From contig NZ_AMZY02000011.1 in the NCBI RefSeq assembly GCF_000330725.2, forward strand, positions 1 through 64,000: DNA of 64,000 nucleotides, written 5' to 3'. Below, piece by piece: positions 15,836-25,202 of the stretch. The DNA comes from Mariniradius saccharolyticus AK6 (GTDB taxonomy: Bacteria; Bacteroidota; Bacteroidia; Cytophagales; Cyclobacteriaceae). Every line of letters starts with the position of its first letter. The first letter of the stretch is position 1. A program made the translations under genes and the position numbers. A model generated the notes under the pieces. The model had not been told where the DNA came from. It saw nothing but the letters and a program-made list of their open reading frames with translations, and did no database searches.

Positions 15836-16957
15836 CTAAAGTCTTGCCATCCAACGAGCGAGCAAAACTTCGTGCACCAAGTAGGCACCCTCATCTACTA
15901 CGACCATTTCGGACTTTTGGAGGGCCTTCAGGGCTGTGCTGACCGAACTCGCCGCACCCAAACGATACTTTTGGAGAAAATCCTTGCTCAGCGGATTGTG
16001 CAAAGGTTCTGCTTTGGCTATTGCCTTGAGGACCCGCCATTGGGTATGGGTGAGGATTTTGGAGAAATTGGCAAATACCGCCTGCTGCTGCTCCAAGATT
16101 TCTACCAAAACTTGTTCGATTTCGGCATCTTCGACGACGGTCGACCGGGAATACAAATAGTTGCAAACCAACTGGATGGTGTAAGTCTGCGACCTTGCCC
16201 AAGTGTAGACTCTCTCAATTTGTTCTTTGGAAATGGATTTCCCAGCTTCAGCAAAATGTCCTTGGATAAAATCGGTATATCGGTCCAAAGGGATAGGCTT
16301 CAGGGAAAGCAGTTGGGCACTTTGGTAAAAAGGGCGACTTGCCGATGCAAACATTTCGACCATCATCGTGCGGTGACTTCCACTGAAGATAAAGCGGATA
16401 TCGGGAAATTGCTGTGTCCAAAACCGAAAGACAGCCTCCGCTTTGGCTTCTTCAAAATGGGCGATTTGCTGGAACTCATCCATACAAAGCACGATTTTCT
16501 TTTTCCTTTCGCGCAGAAACTCGCCCAAGGCCGTCAATGACTTGGGTTCACTGTCCGGAGGGCGCACGCCCACACTTAGCTCAGGAGCACCGGTAAGTGG
16601 ACTAAAGCTAAGCGTTGCCCCTATCGAAGCCAGTAGTTTTTGAAAGGAAGCGGAAAAACCCGTCTCCAATTTCCCATACCGATCATACAGTGAACTGGCA
16701 ATGGCCTGTACCGCTTCATCGATCGAATGACAGGCCAAAAAATCCACAAAAATCGTCTCGTGCTCTCCCTCCTCTTCGAGCAGATCGAAAAACCGCTGGA
16801 TCAAGGCTGTCTTCCCCAATCGCCTCCAAGCATACAAGACCACATTTCGCCCGTTTTGGATGTGCTCCTGCAATTTCTCGATGTCATGTTCCCTGTCACA
16901 GAAGTATTTCTTACCGTGATAGGTATGCAGTACGAATGGATTGTCGGGGGTTTTCAT
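15836..16957 (-). CDS. AAA-type ATPase with C-terminal winged-helix region
   Basis: A 373-aa P-loop ATPase of the archaeal ATPase/STAND-related group. The Walker A motif is unusual, AWRRLGKT at 43-50 (RRxGKT in place of GxxxxGKT, as is usual in this group), and Walker B is IVLCMDE with Asp160 and Glu161. GSHRTMM near residue 205 fits a sensor-1 region. The C-terminal third (about 300-373) looks like a winged helix: ILTHTQWRVLKAIAKAE, then SSVSTALKALQKSEMVVVDEGAYLVHE. There is no fused nuclease or protease. Tandem 14-bp repeats lie immediately upstream. The function is unknown; such ATPases are scattered, often variable genes and may be acquired. No partner toxin or nuclease is adjacent. Confidence 0.8.
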   Translation of the reverse strand: MKTPDNPFVLHTYHGKKYFCDREHDIEKLQEHIQNGRNVVLYAWRRLGKTALIQRFFDLLEEEGEHETIFVDFLACHSIDEAVQAIASSLYDRYGKLETGFSASFQKLLASIGATLSFSPLTGAPELSVGVRPPDSEPKSLTALGEFLRERKKKIVLCMDEFQQIAHFEEAKAEAVFRFWTQQFPDIRFIFSGSHRTMMVEMFASASRPFYQSAQLLSLKPIPLDRYTDFIQGHFAEAGKSISKEQIERVYTWARSQTYTIQLVCNYLYSRSTVVEDAEIEQVLVEILEQQQAVFANFSKILTHTQWRVLKAIAKAEPLHNPLSKDFLQKYRLGAASSVSTALKALQKSEMVVVDEGAYLVHEVLLARWMARL

Positions 16958-16976
16958 ATTATTTTCAAATCAGAGA

Positions 16977-17030
16977 TTTTATTGCGCAAATTACGTAACG
17001 CATTTTACGTAACGCAATTTACGCAATAAC
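16977..17030 (-). promoter_or_regulatory. Tandem 14-bp repeats upstream of the ATPase gene
   Basis: On the plus strand ttacgtaacgcatt (16991-17004) and ttacgtaacgcaat (17005-17018) differ at one base, and are followed by a degenerate third copy ttacgcaataac (17019-17030) and preceded by ttttattgcgcaaa (16977-16990). Each full unit contains the palindrome TTACGTAA when read across units. The array begins 20 bp upstream of the ATPase start, a good place for an operator. The ATPase's own C-terminal winged helix could bind it (inference). Confidence 0.65.
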
Positions 17031-17090
17031 GTTGGATTTGCAAACGAATGGAAAAATGATAGCAATGCTCCTCGCAATCCATGCGGTCAC

Positions 17091-18413
17091 TCACCACAAC
17101 TTGCTCAAGCCATATACGGAGACTGCCAAAATAGCCGCTACACTCACCCAAAAAAATGCCTCGGTCCAAGGTCCCGTCAATAGTTTCAAAGAGCGGTTCT
17201 TAGCACGAAACTTGATCGCTGCCCAAACGACTACCCATAGCAAAACCGAACCGACTACGCCACCCGAAATGATCATGACCCCGGGTAATTTGACGAAAAG
17301 GAAGGTAAGCGCCCAAATAGCGGGCAACGCCCAAGCCAAAATAGCTACCCATTTACCCCGATCTTTGGATGCCTTTATCCAGCCAAATTGGGCAAAAACA
17401 TCCGGCAGCAAGCGGGACCAGTAGGCCAAGGTAGCAAACACACTTGAGTAAAGTGCGAAAAACCCTCCTGCCAAATACCCCAACTTGGCACCAGTTCCCA
17501 GCGTTTCGGTATAGATTCCCGCCAAAGCCAAAATCAAATCGTTGCCGTCGGGAATGCTTTCCTCCCCATGCAATACCGCCGCACCCAACAAATAAAAAGC
17601 AGCCGTGACAATCGTGTACACCAACATGGCCAAAAACGAATCCAGGTACATCACCCTCAGCCAGCCATCGGCACGATTTCGCCAAGCCTCACTGCCATCA
17701 TTTGGCCCCACATATTTCGAATATCCTTTTTCCTGGCACCAATAAGTATAGGCAATAATCTCATCACTCGCCACGCCCGTGATACCGAATGCCCCAATTG
17801 CCACCCATATCGCCTCGCGGGGAAGTTTAAATTCCAATCCAGAGTGCACTTCCTCCCAACTGAATGCAAATGGCGTGAAAAAGAGTGCTACCAGAGAGAC
17901 TAATGTGAAAATCGTAAAACCAAATACCAGCACGGTTGCTGTCTTTTCGATCAGGAAGTATTTGTTTTTGTAAACAAAAAGGCTCAGCGACAAACCGGAC
18001 AAAACCACCCAAACCGCGACAGGGATAGGCGGAAAAACAAGGCTGAGAATGATGCTCGCTCCACCCAGCATACCGCCTAATTGCAGGATTTTGAATAGGG
18101 TAAGAGCAAAAACAGACCAGACTGCCCAATTCGCTTTTCCAAGACGGGGGCCCTCGAAATGGTTGAATTCCTCCATCAAGGGCCGCCCTGAAAGGATGGC
18201 GTTTTTCCCAAACTCAAGTTGGACGGCTACTTTCACTAGACAGCTCAACAAAATCACCCAAAAAGTCACGAACCCAGCCTTTGCACCTAGGACCGTGGTG
18301 GCGATCAATTCTCCAGAACCTACGATCGAAGCCGACAAAATCAATCCTGGCCCCAAAAAACCGAGCCTATGTTTCAGCGAAGTTGGAGGATTTTGAATGC
18401 CGATCAATTTCAT
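17091..18413 (-). CDS. Nramp-family transporter, non-canonical metal site
   Basis: A 440-aa inner-membrane protein from the ATG at 18413 (MKLIGIQNPPTS); the longer frame from 18437 adds 8 residues. It has about 11-12 membrane segments with the LeuT-like arrangement of Nramp (SLC11) proteins, beginning FLGPGLILSASIVG. Canonical Nramp transporters have DPGN in TM1; here the corresponding stretch is GSGE (32-35). The TM6 metal-binding methionine motif (MPH) is also absent, with FGITGVASDEII in its place. This suggests another substrate or none of the classical Mn2+/Fe2+ coordination. It is the last gene of a run of minus-strand genes and is 94 bp from the dicarboxylate symporter gene. Confidence 0.78.
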   Translation of the reverse strand: MKLIGIQNPPTSLKHRLGFLGPGLILSASIVGSGELIATTVLGAKAGFVTFWVILLSCLVKVAVQLEFGKNAILSGRPLMEEFNHFEGPRLGKANWAVWSVFALTLFKILQLGGMLGGASIILSLVFPPIPVAVWVVLSGLSLSLFVYKNKYFLIEKTATVLVFGFTIFTLVSLVALFFTPFAFSWEEVHSGLEFKLPREAIWVAIGAFGITGVASDEIIAYTYWCQEKGYSKYVGPNDGSEAWRNRADGWLRVMYLDSFLAMLVYTIVTAAFYLLGAAVLHGEESIPDGNDLILALAGIYTETLGTGAKLGYLAGGFFALYSSVFATLAYWSRLLPDVFAQFGWIKASKDRGKWVAILAWALPAIWALTFLFVKLPGVMIISGGVVGSVLLWVVVWAAIKFRAKNRSLKLLTGPWTEAFFWVSVAAILAVSVYGLSKLW

Positions 18414-18507
18414 GATCCTGAATATAGGGGAAAACACCCCTATTTCAGCACCCCCTTAAGGATTTAGAGGAAAAGAATTCCAGCCCTTTAGCAGCGTCTT
18501 TGCAGCG

Positions 18508-19848
18508 CTACTCCTTGTTTTCCAGATTCGGAGTAAACGGATTGGACTGCCGGATAAGCCCATCGGGAAGTTCACCTTCGGTAGATGCTACCGCGACGCA
18601 CACCACGACGTCGCCCGTGATATTGACCACCGTACGGAACATGTCCAAAATCCGATCCGGGGCGATGATCAGCGCTACTCCAGCACCGGGCACGCCAATA
18701 GCCTCCAGTACGATAATCAGCATAATCAAGCCGGCGCCAGGGACACCAGCTGAGCCAATTGCCGCCAAAGTCGCGGTAAGTACTATTGTCAATTGCTGTG
18801 AAAGTGTCAGGTCCATACCCAAGGCTTGAGCGATAAAGACCGCCGCCACCGCTTGGTAAAGGCTTGTCCCATTCATGTTAACGGTCGCACCCAAAGGAAG
18901 CACAAAGCTGCTGATCTCCTCAGAGACACCTATCTCGTTTTCCACCTGACGCATGGTCACGGGCAGCGTAGCATTACTTGAAGAGGTAGAGAATCCCAGC
19001 AACATCGCAGGACGAATCGCTTTGAAGAAATCCTTAACGGGCAACTTGGTGAAACTCTTCAAAATAACCACATACACCCCGGCGACGACCAAGACCAACC
19101 CTCCTATGACAATGAGGGAATATTTGGCCAGCGCAAAAAGCAATTCAACAGCCGAATCGGGATTTTCGCCAGCGATCTCCACGATCAGAGAGGCCATCAA
19201 TGCAAACACACCGTAAGGCGCTATGAGCATGATGTATTCGACGATTTTGATAATGACATCATTGAACGCATCAAAAAATGAGGTGAAACTCTTGGCTTTC
19301 TCTTTTGGAATCTGCAGCAAGGCAATGCCGACGATGATGGCAAAAAACACAACCTGGAGCATACTGCCATTGTCAGCGGCGGCTTTCACGATATTTTCGG
19401 GAACCATATCTATAATCGGCTGGAGAGGGCCCTGTTGATTTACCTGGGCTGCTTGGCTCGCCTTTGTGCCAACGGTATCGTCATAGAGTGATAGCAAATT
19501 GTCACGGGTGGATTGCGGAAGACTTTCGCCGGGGCGAAGCAAATTCACCAACAACAAACCTACCGATATCGCAATGATTGTTGTCACGAGATAGGCAAAT
19601 AGTGTTTTTCCACCAATCCGGGACAATTTGGAGATATCCCCCAAATTAGATACGCCGATCACCAATGAAGCAAAGACCAAGGGCACCGCGATCATTTTCA
19701 ATGAATTGATGAAAATTGTCCCGACGGGTTTGATAAAATCAAGGGTGAAAGAAGGATCCAATCCAAACTTGATGATGACCAAACCAAATACGAGTCCGAG
19801 CACGAGGCCAATGATGATCTGGGTAGGGAGGGAGATTTTCTTGAACAT
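18508..19848 (-). CDS. Dicarboxylate/amino acid:cation symporter (DAACS)
   Basis: A 446-aa inner-membrane transporter of the GltP/DctA family that takes up C4-dicarboxylates or glutamate/aspartate with Na+ or H+. Family signatures are in order: the serine-rich re-entrant loop STSSSNATLPVT (about 285-296), NMNGTSLYQ in TM7, and GSAGVPGAGLI in the second re-entrant loop. The family's usual PPG-rich N-terminal helices and the cation-site Asp in the last helix (IAPDRILDMFRTVVNITGD) are present. It follows aroC by 14 bp on the same strand, so it may be co-transcribed, although the functions are unrelated. Confidence 0.93.
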   Translation of the reverse strand: MFKKISLPTQIIIGLVLGLVFGLVIIKFGLDPSFTLDFIKPVGTIFINSLKMIAVPLVFASLVIGVSNLGDISKLSRIGGKTLFAYLVTTIIAISVGLLLVNLLRPGESLPQSTRDNLLSLYDDTVGTKASQAAQVNQQGPLQPIIDMVPENIVKAAADNGSMLQVVFFAIIVGIALLQIPKEKAKSFTSFFDAFNDVIIKIVEYIMLIAPYGVFALMASLIVEIAGENPDSAVELLFALAKYSLIVIGGLVLVVAGVYVVILKSFTKLPVKDFFKAIRPAMLLGFSTSSSNATLPVTMRQVENEIGVSEEISSFVLPLGATVNMNGTSLYQAVAAVFIAQALGMDLTLSQQLTIVLTATLAAIGSAGVPGAGLIMLIIVLEAIGVPGAGVALIIAPDRILDMFRTVVNITGDVVVCVAVASTEGELPDGLIRQSNPFTPNLENKE

Positions 19849-19862
19849 GTCGAAATGTTGGT

Positions 19863-20939
19863 TTAAAGCTTATTGGTACGGCTGATCAGCAGATGATCAG
19901 CCAAAACGAGCGCCGCCATCGCTTCTACGATCGGGACCGCCCGCGGCACTACGCAAGGGTCATGTCTCCCTTTTCCGGAAACTACCACAGATTCTCCGGA
20001 TTCGCTAACGGACTCCTGATCCTGCATAATCGTGGCAACAGGCTTAAATGCCACATTGAAATAAATATCCTCGCCGTTGGAGATACCGCCTTGGATGCCA
20101 CCCGAGTGGTTGGTTCGGGTTCGGACACGGTTTCCTTCTTGGTAAAAGGCGTCGTTATGTTGAGACCCACGCATCTTCACGCCTTCGAAGCCGCTACCGT
20201 ATTCAAAGCCCTTTACGGCATTGATACTCAGCATGGCTTTCCCCATATCTGCATGGAGACGGTCAAAAACCGGCTCTCCCAAACCTACCGGTGTACCCTT
20301 GACCACGCAACTCACGATACCGCCAATGGTATCCCTATCCTTCCTCACTTGGTCAATCAGCTCGATCATCCGATCGGCCGTCTCCGGGTCAGGACAACGA
20401 ACGATATTATCCTCGGTCTTTGCTAAATCCAATTCTTGGTAAGACTTTCCTAATTTCAAGTCACCGACTTGGCTTACGAAAGCCTGAACGGTGATTCCAT
20501 AGTGCGTTAGAAACAACTTAGCGATAGCTCCTGCAGCTACCCGAGCGGCCGTTTCCCTTGCACTGCTGCGACCTCCACCTCGGTAATCACGGATACCATA
20601 CTTTTCAAAGTAGGTGAAATCTGCATGGGAAGGTCTGAATTTGTCGGCAATATGGCTATAGTCTTTACTTTTCTGGTCGGTATTCATGATAACCAAGCCT
20701 ATGGGCGTACCCGTGCTTTTGCCCTCAAATACCCCGGAAAGGATCTGGAATTCGTCCTCCTCTTTTCTTTGTGTTGTGATTTTGGACTGACCGGGCTTTC
20801 GCCGCTGCATTTCTTCGCGGATAAAATCCTCATCAATCGGCAGGCCTGCTGGACAGCCTTCAATAATGACTCCAAGGCCCAATCCGTGGGATTCCCCAAA
20901 GGTGCTGATTCTGAAAATTCTCCCAAATGAATTACCCAT
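19863..20939 (-). CDS. aroC: Chorismate synthase
   Basis: A 358-aa enzyme that converts 5-enolpyruvylshikimate 3-phosphate to chorismate with reduced FMN, the last shared step of aromatic amino acid synthesis. It starts [19 protein letters not shown], contains the [20 protein letters not shown] signature, and has RGSQHNDAF and [18 protein letters not shown] near the C-terminus. Conserved His18 and the paired Arg residues are in place. The start overlaps the end of the BatD-like gene by 8 bp, so the two are translationally coupled. No other shikimate genes are nearby. Confidence 0.97.
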   Translation of the reverse strand: MGNSFGRIFRISTFGESHGLGLGVIIEGCPAGLPIDEDFIREEMQRRKPGQSKITTQRKEEDEFQILSGVFEGKSTGTPIGLVIMNTDQKSKDYSHIADKFRPSHADFTYFEKYGIRDYRGGGRSSARETAARVAAGAIAKLFLTHYGITVQAFVSQVGDLKLGKSYQELDLAKTEDNIVRCPDPETADRMIELIDQVRKDRDTIGGIVSCVVKGTPVGLGEPVFDRLHADMGKAMLSINAVKGFEYGSGFEGVKMRGSQHNDAFYQEGNRVRTRTNHSGGIQGGISNGEDIYFNVAFKPVATIMQDQESVSESGESVVVSGKGRHDPCVVPRAVPIVEAMAALVLADHLLISRTNKL

Positions 20940-22374
20940 TGCCTTTTCTCATAATCAGGACGGCCAGCAAAATCACCGATCCGACCAATAATAAATTCAT
21001 CAAAACTGAAAAATAGTACTTATATCGCTTGTTTGAAAGTTTGTTGTTTTCCACATCGATCAAATCATAGATACCGCCCAAGCGCTGATTGGAGATGGCT
21101 TGGTTGACTTTTGACTCCCCGCTGACGTTGACGATTGCCGTAGGCCTGAGGGTATCGTACTTGGCGGTCACCGGATTGAAGTATATCCAGTCAAAATAGT
21201 CCTCCAATTTCACTTGGCCCGGTTCATTGATGGTCATATAGTAATTAAACTCCTTGATTCCTGTGACACGCCCGTTGCCGCGGTTGATTTGCTGTCGGAC
21301 GTTGGGGTCGTAGGTATTGAGAAGATGGATTTGTTTTGTTTTCGGGGGATTGATGGAATTGATGTTTCCTTCCCCACTGATACCAAAATTGTACGTGAAC
21401 CCTTCTCCGGTTTGGGCTTCAAATTCCTGAATATTTTCCCTAAGTTGGAAAACGCCGACACTAACCTCATTGCGAAGTGGATGAGGGGGAAGTGGCTTCA
21501 CCTTGATCTTTTTGGCTGAGGAATAAAACTTCTTGAAATCCTCCAAGCGGTTGGCTCCAAAGAAAGTCGGGTTCTTCGCTACTTTGTACTTGATCATTTC
21601 CCAAGAAATGGCCGGAATGGTGATTTCTCCTTCGGAAAAAGGGAAAAAGGTGGCCTCGTACACCTTATACTTGATCCAATTTTTGCCGTTGAAGCTAACA
21701 CGTTCGGGTTGGATATTGGTTATGTTGAAGTTTTCCTCCCAAGCATTGGAAGGCTTCATTTTTTTCAAAATCTCATCCAGTTGCCTTCCGGGCTCATAGA
21801 ACTGGAATGGAGCCTGGTTGGTCTCAGACATGTAGAATGCCAGACTAACGTTCAAACCCTCCCCTACAAATATCTCCTCCTTGTCCACCGTGGACGCAAA
21901 AAATGCATCATCCTCAATTTCGATAAATTCCGGCTCCTCGGGCGTAGCTCCAAAAAGGTCATTGAAAGGATCAAATACATTGGACTGGCGCTGGGCCCCA
22001 CGGGGGTCGCCGACCGTGATTGTCTTGCCGGGGGAAGTATAATCAGCACCATTAATCTTGATGCTAAATCGACCCAAGGTAAATTCCCCTTTCTTGGTGG
22101 GTTTGTAATATTGAATAATGGAATTGGTGCTGCTCACCTGTCCATTGATGACATTCATCGAGGAAGATTGCGACAAGCCCTGCTTTTGGAAACTCGGAAT
22201 GTCGGGAAATTCGTCGTAGGACTTGATTTTGTCATTTGAAATAGTGACCTTAATGCTGAAAGTCTCGTTTAGACCTATTTCGCTCGGTCCCAGTTCAATC
22301 GTCACCTCTTGGGCCTGGGCAAAATTTAACACCCAAAATAATACCAATACAGTACCGACAATCGTTTTCAACAT
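20932..22374 (-). CDS. BatD-like exported membrane-anchored protein
   Basis: A 480-aa protein from the ATG at 22374 ([22 protein letters not shown]), a signal peptide; a TTG at 22383 would add three residues. The mature part has several Ig-like beta domains, starting with [24 protein letters not shown], the typical opening of BatD ('oxygen tolerance') proteins, and ends with one membrane helix (about 450-475) and a short basic tail. BatD proteins normally sit with BatA, BatB, BatC and a MoxR ATPase; none is here. It overlaps aroC by 8 bp. The role is probably a periplasmic adhesion or chaperone-like scaffold, but it is unproven. Confidence 0.85.
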   Translation of the reverse strand: MLKTIVGTVLVLFWVLNFAQAQEVTIELGPSEIGLNETFSIKVTISNDKIKSYDEFPDIPSFQKQGLSQSSSMNVINGQVSSTNSIIQYYKPTKKGEFTLGRFSIKINGADYTSPGKTITVGDPRGAQRQSNVFDPFNDLFGATPEEPEFIEIEDDAFFASTVDKEEIFVGEGLNVSLAFYMSETNQAPFQFYEPGRQLDEILKKMKPSNAWEENFNITNIQPERVSFNGKNWIKYKVYEATFFPFSEGEITIPAISWEMIKYKVAKNPTFFGANRLEDFKKFYSSAKKIKVKPLPPHPLRNEVSVGVFQLRENIQEFEAQTGEGFTYNFGISGEGNINSINPPKTKQIHLLNTYDPNVRQQINRGNGRVTGIKEFNYYMTINEPGQVKLEDYFDWIYFNPVTAKYDTLRPTAIVNVSGESKVNQAISNQRLGGIYDLIDVENNKLSNKRYKYYFSVLMNLLLVGSVILLAVLIMRKGNG

Positions 22375-22489
22375 GGTAGGCAAATCAATAAGGCCTGCAA
22401 AATAGCTTTATATTTTAAACGCAACAAACCTATTTACGTGTCGTAAAACTAGGCGTTGCCAATTCTTTTCACCTTAAACTGTTTGACAT

Positions 22490-22681
22490 ATGCTAGAGTA
22501 CGTGAAGACAATTTTGACGAAAGTAAGTTTCGACAAAAAACTATTCGAGAAAGAATTGAGGAAGGCGCTGAATCTTCTGATGCCCGCCGAAATCCAAGAG
22601 TTTAAAGAATGGTGTTACCAGAAATTTTCCAGAAAATATCAGCCGGTATTAGACAAGTATTTTGTCGCTTTGGCGGGTTAA
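22490..22681 (+). CDS. Small 63-aa protein of unknown function
   Basis: A small, mostly helical, soluble protein (MLEYVKTILTKVSFDKKLFEKELRKALNLLM...) with a charged, amphipathic pattern and two aromatic residues near the C-terminus (KYFVALAG). It has an ATG, good coding appearance, and its own upstream region of about 115 bp from the divergent BatD gene. It ends 18 bp from the convergent GNAT-like gene. No known domain is recognised. Similar short genes occur in related bacteria by recollection only. It might be an RNA- or protein-binding helical hairpin. Confidence 0.68.
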   Translation: MLEYVKTILTKVSFDKKLFEKELRKALNLLMPAEIQEFKEWCYQKFSRKYQPVLDKYFVALAG

Positions 22682-22691
22682 TACATACTGA

Positions 22692-22722
22692 AGCGCCATT
22701 TAATCCAAAATTGGATGGCGCT
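22692..22722. other. Inverted repeat at gene end (hairpin, weak terminator)
   Basis: agcgccat (22692-22699) pairs perfectly with atggcgct (22715-22722), with a further aatcc/ggat pairing inside. The hairpin spans the 3' end of the GNAT-like gene and the end of the 63-aa gene. Neither side has a U-tract, so it may be an mRNA end stabiliser or an imperfect terminator for the two convergent genes. Confidence 0.45.
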
Positions 22723-23872
22723 CAAAAGGCTTATTGGGGTCAAACAAATACCGGTAGGTGACCATCCGTCGGGTTTGGTTAGCCCCTAAATTTTTTGAGA
22801 TATTCAGCATCTTGGGATTGAAATCACCCTGCCAATAAAGTTCGAGGTCTTTGTAATGGGTTTTTGCTTTGATGACTTTTTCGGCTTCCACAATCATAAA
22901 ATAATCTACGCCCTTGCCCTGAAACTCTGGCACTACACCAAAAACCAATCCAACAAACTTCTCCATCTTGCTAAACTTCTGAATAAGGAAAAACTTCAGC
23001 TTCGCCCAAAGGTTGAATTGGCCATTGAGATGCTTGACAATTTGGTTGATGTCAGGAAGATTGACCCACATCGCAATCGGCTCATCGTGGTGGTAGGCAA
23101 ACCAAATCAGGTATTCGTCCATCACCGCACTCATGGATTTAAGCATTTTCAGCGCCATCTCTGGAGTGATTTCCTTGTTGCCTTGGTGCTTCGCCCAGGC
23201 CTTGTTGTACACAATACTTAGATCCTTGGCAGCCCGTGGCAATTGGGACTTGTTGATGTGCTTGACATAATACTCCCCTGTGTCAGCGATTTTTCTGTGG
23301 GCCTCATAAAACTTCGAATCCAGCTGACTGGCTGAATCTGCCACTTTGAGTCCCCAACATATTTGATTGAAGAAAACCTTGAATCCGTAATTTTCAAACA
23401 AACGCTGATAGTAAGGGGGATTGTAGTTGGTATTGTAGATGGGCGGCTCAAATCCCTCCACCAAAAGACCCCACCATTTGTCGCGCTCGCCGAGGTTGAT
23501 GGGACCGTCCATGGCCTCCATGCCGTGTCCGGCCAGCCAATTCTTCGCTGTGTCAAACAACAGATTCGCCACTTCCTGTGAATCCACCGAATCAAAAAAA
23601 CCAATACCTCCAACTGGTACATCGTCTCCCTTACTTTTGTATTTGGGATTGACAAATGCGGCAATCCTGCCTATAAGATCTCCCTTTTCATTTTCAAGCA
23701 CCCATCGTACTGCCTTGGAGGTACGGAGCAGGCGATTTTTCTTCGGGTCAAAAACCTCCAAAATATCCTTGTCAAACGGCCTTATCCAATTGGGATAAGA
23801 CTGGTTGATCCGGACATGAGCCATCAAGAAATCTTGCTCGTCCTTGGAATTCTTTACTTCTCTCAGTTTCAT
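22700..23872 (-). CDS. GNAT-like N-acyltransferase family protein
   Basis: A 390-aa soluble protein with two regions resembling the acetyltransferase fold. Its C-terminal part has a plausible acetyl-CoA-binding segment, VFGVVPEFQGKGVDYFMI (about 305-322), similar to the (Q/R)xxGxG/A motif of GNAT enzymes (QGKGVD). The N-terminal part carries GDLIGRIAAFVNPKYK, a typical GNAT beta4-beta5 opening, so it may be a tandem-GNAT protein. No substrate is evident. It is alone on the minus strand; the start is 177 bp from the divergent barrel gene. Confidence 0.6.
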   Translation of the reverse strand: MKLREVKNSKDEQDFLMAHVRINQSYPNWIRPFDKDILEVFDPKKNRLLRTSKAVRWVLENEKGDLIGRIAAFVNPKYKSKGDDVPVGGIGFFDSVDSQEVANLLFDTAKNWLAGHGMEAMDGPINLGERDKWWGLLVEGFEPPIYNTNYNPPYYQRLFENYGFKVFFNQICWGLKVADSASQLDSKFYEAHRKIADTGEYYVKHINKSQLPRAAKDLSIVYNKAWAKHQGNKEITPEMALKMLKSMSAVMDEYLIWFAYHHDEPIAMWVNLPDINQIVKHLNGQFNLWAKLKFFLIQKFSKMEKFVGLVFGVVPEFQGKGVDYFMIVEAEKVIKAKTHYKDLELYWQGDFNPKMLNISKNLGANQTRRMVTYRYLFDPNKPFERHPILD

Positions 23873-24049
23873 TGGGTGGTGCTTGGGGATACAAATCTAT
23901 CCAATAAATCTGGGTTAACCTTGATTTTCACCTTGCTTCATCTAACCCGTGTCAAATCAAATATTCTTCGACATAAAACTAAAATTAAGCATAAAATTTT
24001 TTGTTATAGCAGCAGGATTAGTTTTATTGCGTTCAATTCCTCTTGACCC

Positions 24050-25198
24050 ATGTCACACCAATCGTCCTACAAAACAGTCTTGTTTGCCAGCCGATTTTTT
24101 ACGTATACATTATTGCTAGTCGGTTTGTGCCTGCCGGCGAAGGCTCAGCAACGTGAAAAGAAAAACAGCGACTACATCCTATTGATGGACACCGTCCACT
24201 TCAGTGGATACATCGAAAAATTGCCCAGCAAAGCTTTTTCCGAGATCAGTTTCAAAAAATTTAAAAGGGATATTCCGACTACCTACGGCATCGATGACGT
24301 CTCTGAGTTCAGGTATAACGATCGGCTTTTTTTCCGAAGAACCGTCGACGGCGAAAGGGTATTCTTGGAATACCTACCGACCGATAACCCCAATTTTAGG
24401 ATCTACCGTCGACAAGGTCAAACCGCCTCCTATTACATCGAGAATTCAAAATCCGGAGAACTCAAGCTCCTGGACGAGCGCTACAAAGAAACACTTGCCG
24501 AGGAACTCGACAATCCTTTGGTGGCAAATCTGATCGCACTTACCAACCGGAATGAGTTTTCGCTTCCCTATTTGCTTCAAAACGACCACAAGGTCACCAA
24601 GCCGCGGACGTTTTCAAAGCCGATTTCGGTCGTACCCTTCGTAGGAACCGGGTCTGGAAATGTCCAAATACCGATTGAATTTCAGAACGCCACAGTCGAG
24701 CAATCAATGATGCTGCTGACGGGCGGGATAGGCGTAGAAGCTTTCCCCAATTTTCGGCGCAATCTGTCGGTTTCCTTTATGCCGTATCTAGCAGGCTTAA
24801 ATTCGACTGGCTTTCATACGATGACCGTCAGGCCAAATGAAGTATTTGAAACAAACATCAGCCTGACTTGGATCGGTGTTCAGCTTCCAATTTCGGCACG
24901 GTACTACCTTGACCTCAAGCCCCAGGTGCTGCGGCTTTATGCTGAAGTCGGTTATACGCTCTCCATGACCCTCAGCCAACAGTCTATCCAAACCGGGGCC
25001 TTGGTCAAGCCCGCAGAGGTGCGAATGGACAACAGACCCGTATCCATTGCCGAGCAGCACCGAGGAATGGTTTACGGAATTGGCCTTGATATCATTCCGC
25101 TCAAGGCACACGTCGGCATCAAGAGCAATTCCCTAACAGGACAGAAGATTGATAGCAAAATCACCTTCATCAATTTACAGATAGGATATAGATTCTAA
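24050..25198 (+). CDS. Exported outer-membrane beta-barrel protein
   Basis: A 382-aa exported protein with a signal peptide (TLLLVGLCLPAKAQQ, cut after about residue 33). A soluble N-terminal beta-rich part with KNSDYILLMDTVHFSGYIEKL and a repeated LDERY-type segment precedes a C-terminal barrel region from about residue 190, which ends in a typical strand LQIGYRF. There is no known enzymatic motif. The stop is 4 bp before the start of the lipoprotein gene at 25203, so the two form an operon and may act together at the outer membrane. I see no recognisable partners such as TonB or SusD. Confidence 0.62.
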   Translation: MSHQSSYKTVLFASRFFTYTLLLVGLCLPAKAQQREKKNSDYILLMDTVHFSGYIEKLPSKAFSEISFKKFKRDIPTTYGIDDVSEFRYNDRLFFRRTVDGERVFLEYLPTDNPNFRIYRRQGQTASYYIENSKSGELKLLDERYKETLAEELDNPLVANLIALTNRNEFSLPYLLQNDHKVTKPRTFSKPISVVPFVGTGSGNVQIPIEFQNATVEQSMMLLTGGIGVEAFPNFRRNLSVSFMPYLAGLNSTGFHTMTVRPNEVFETNISLTWIGVQLPISARYYLDLKPQVLRLYAEVGYTLSMTLSQQSIQTGALVKPAEVRMDNRPVSIAEQHRGMVYGIGLDIIPLKAHVGIKSNSLTGQKIDSKITFINLQIGYRF

Positions 25199-25202
25199 GT
25201 AT

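Noticed and set aside
17032-17424. 130-aa plus-strand frame overlapping the Nramp-like gene
   Set aside because: Low-complexity, Thr/Ala-rich reading opposite a well-supported membrane protein; interpreted as a shadow.
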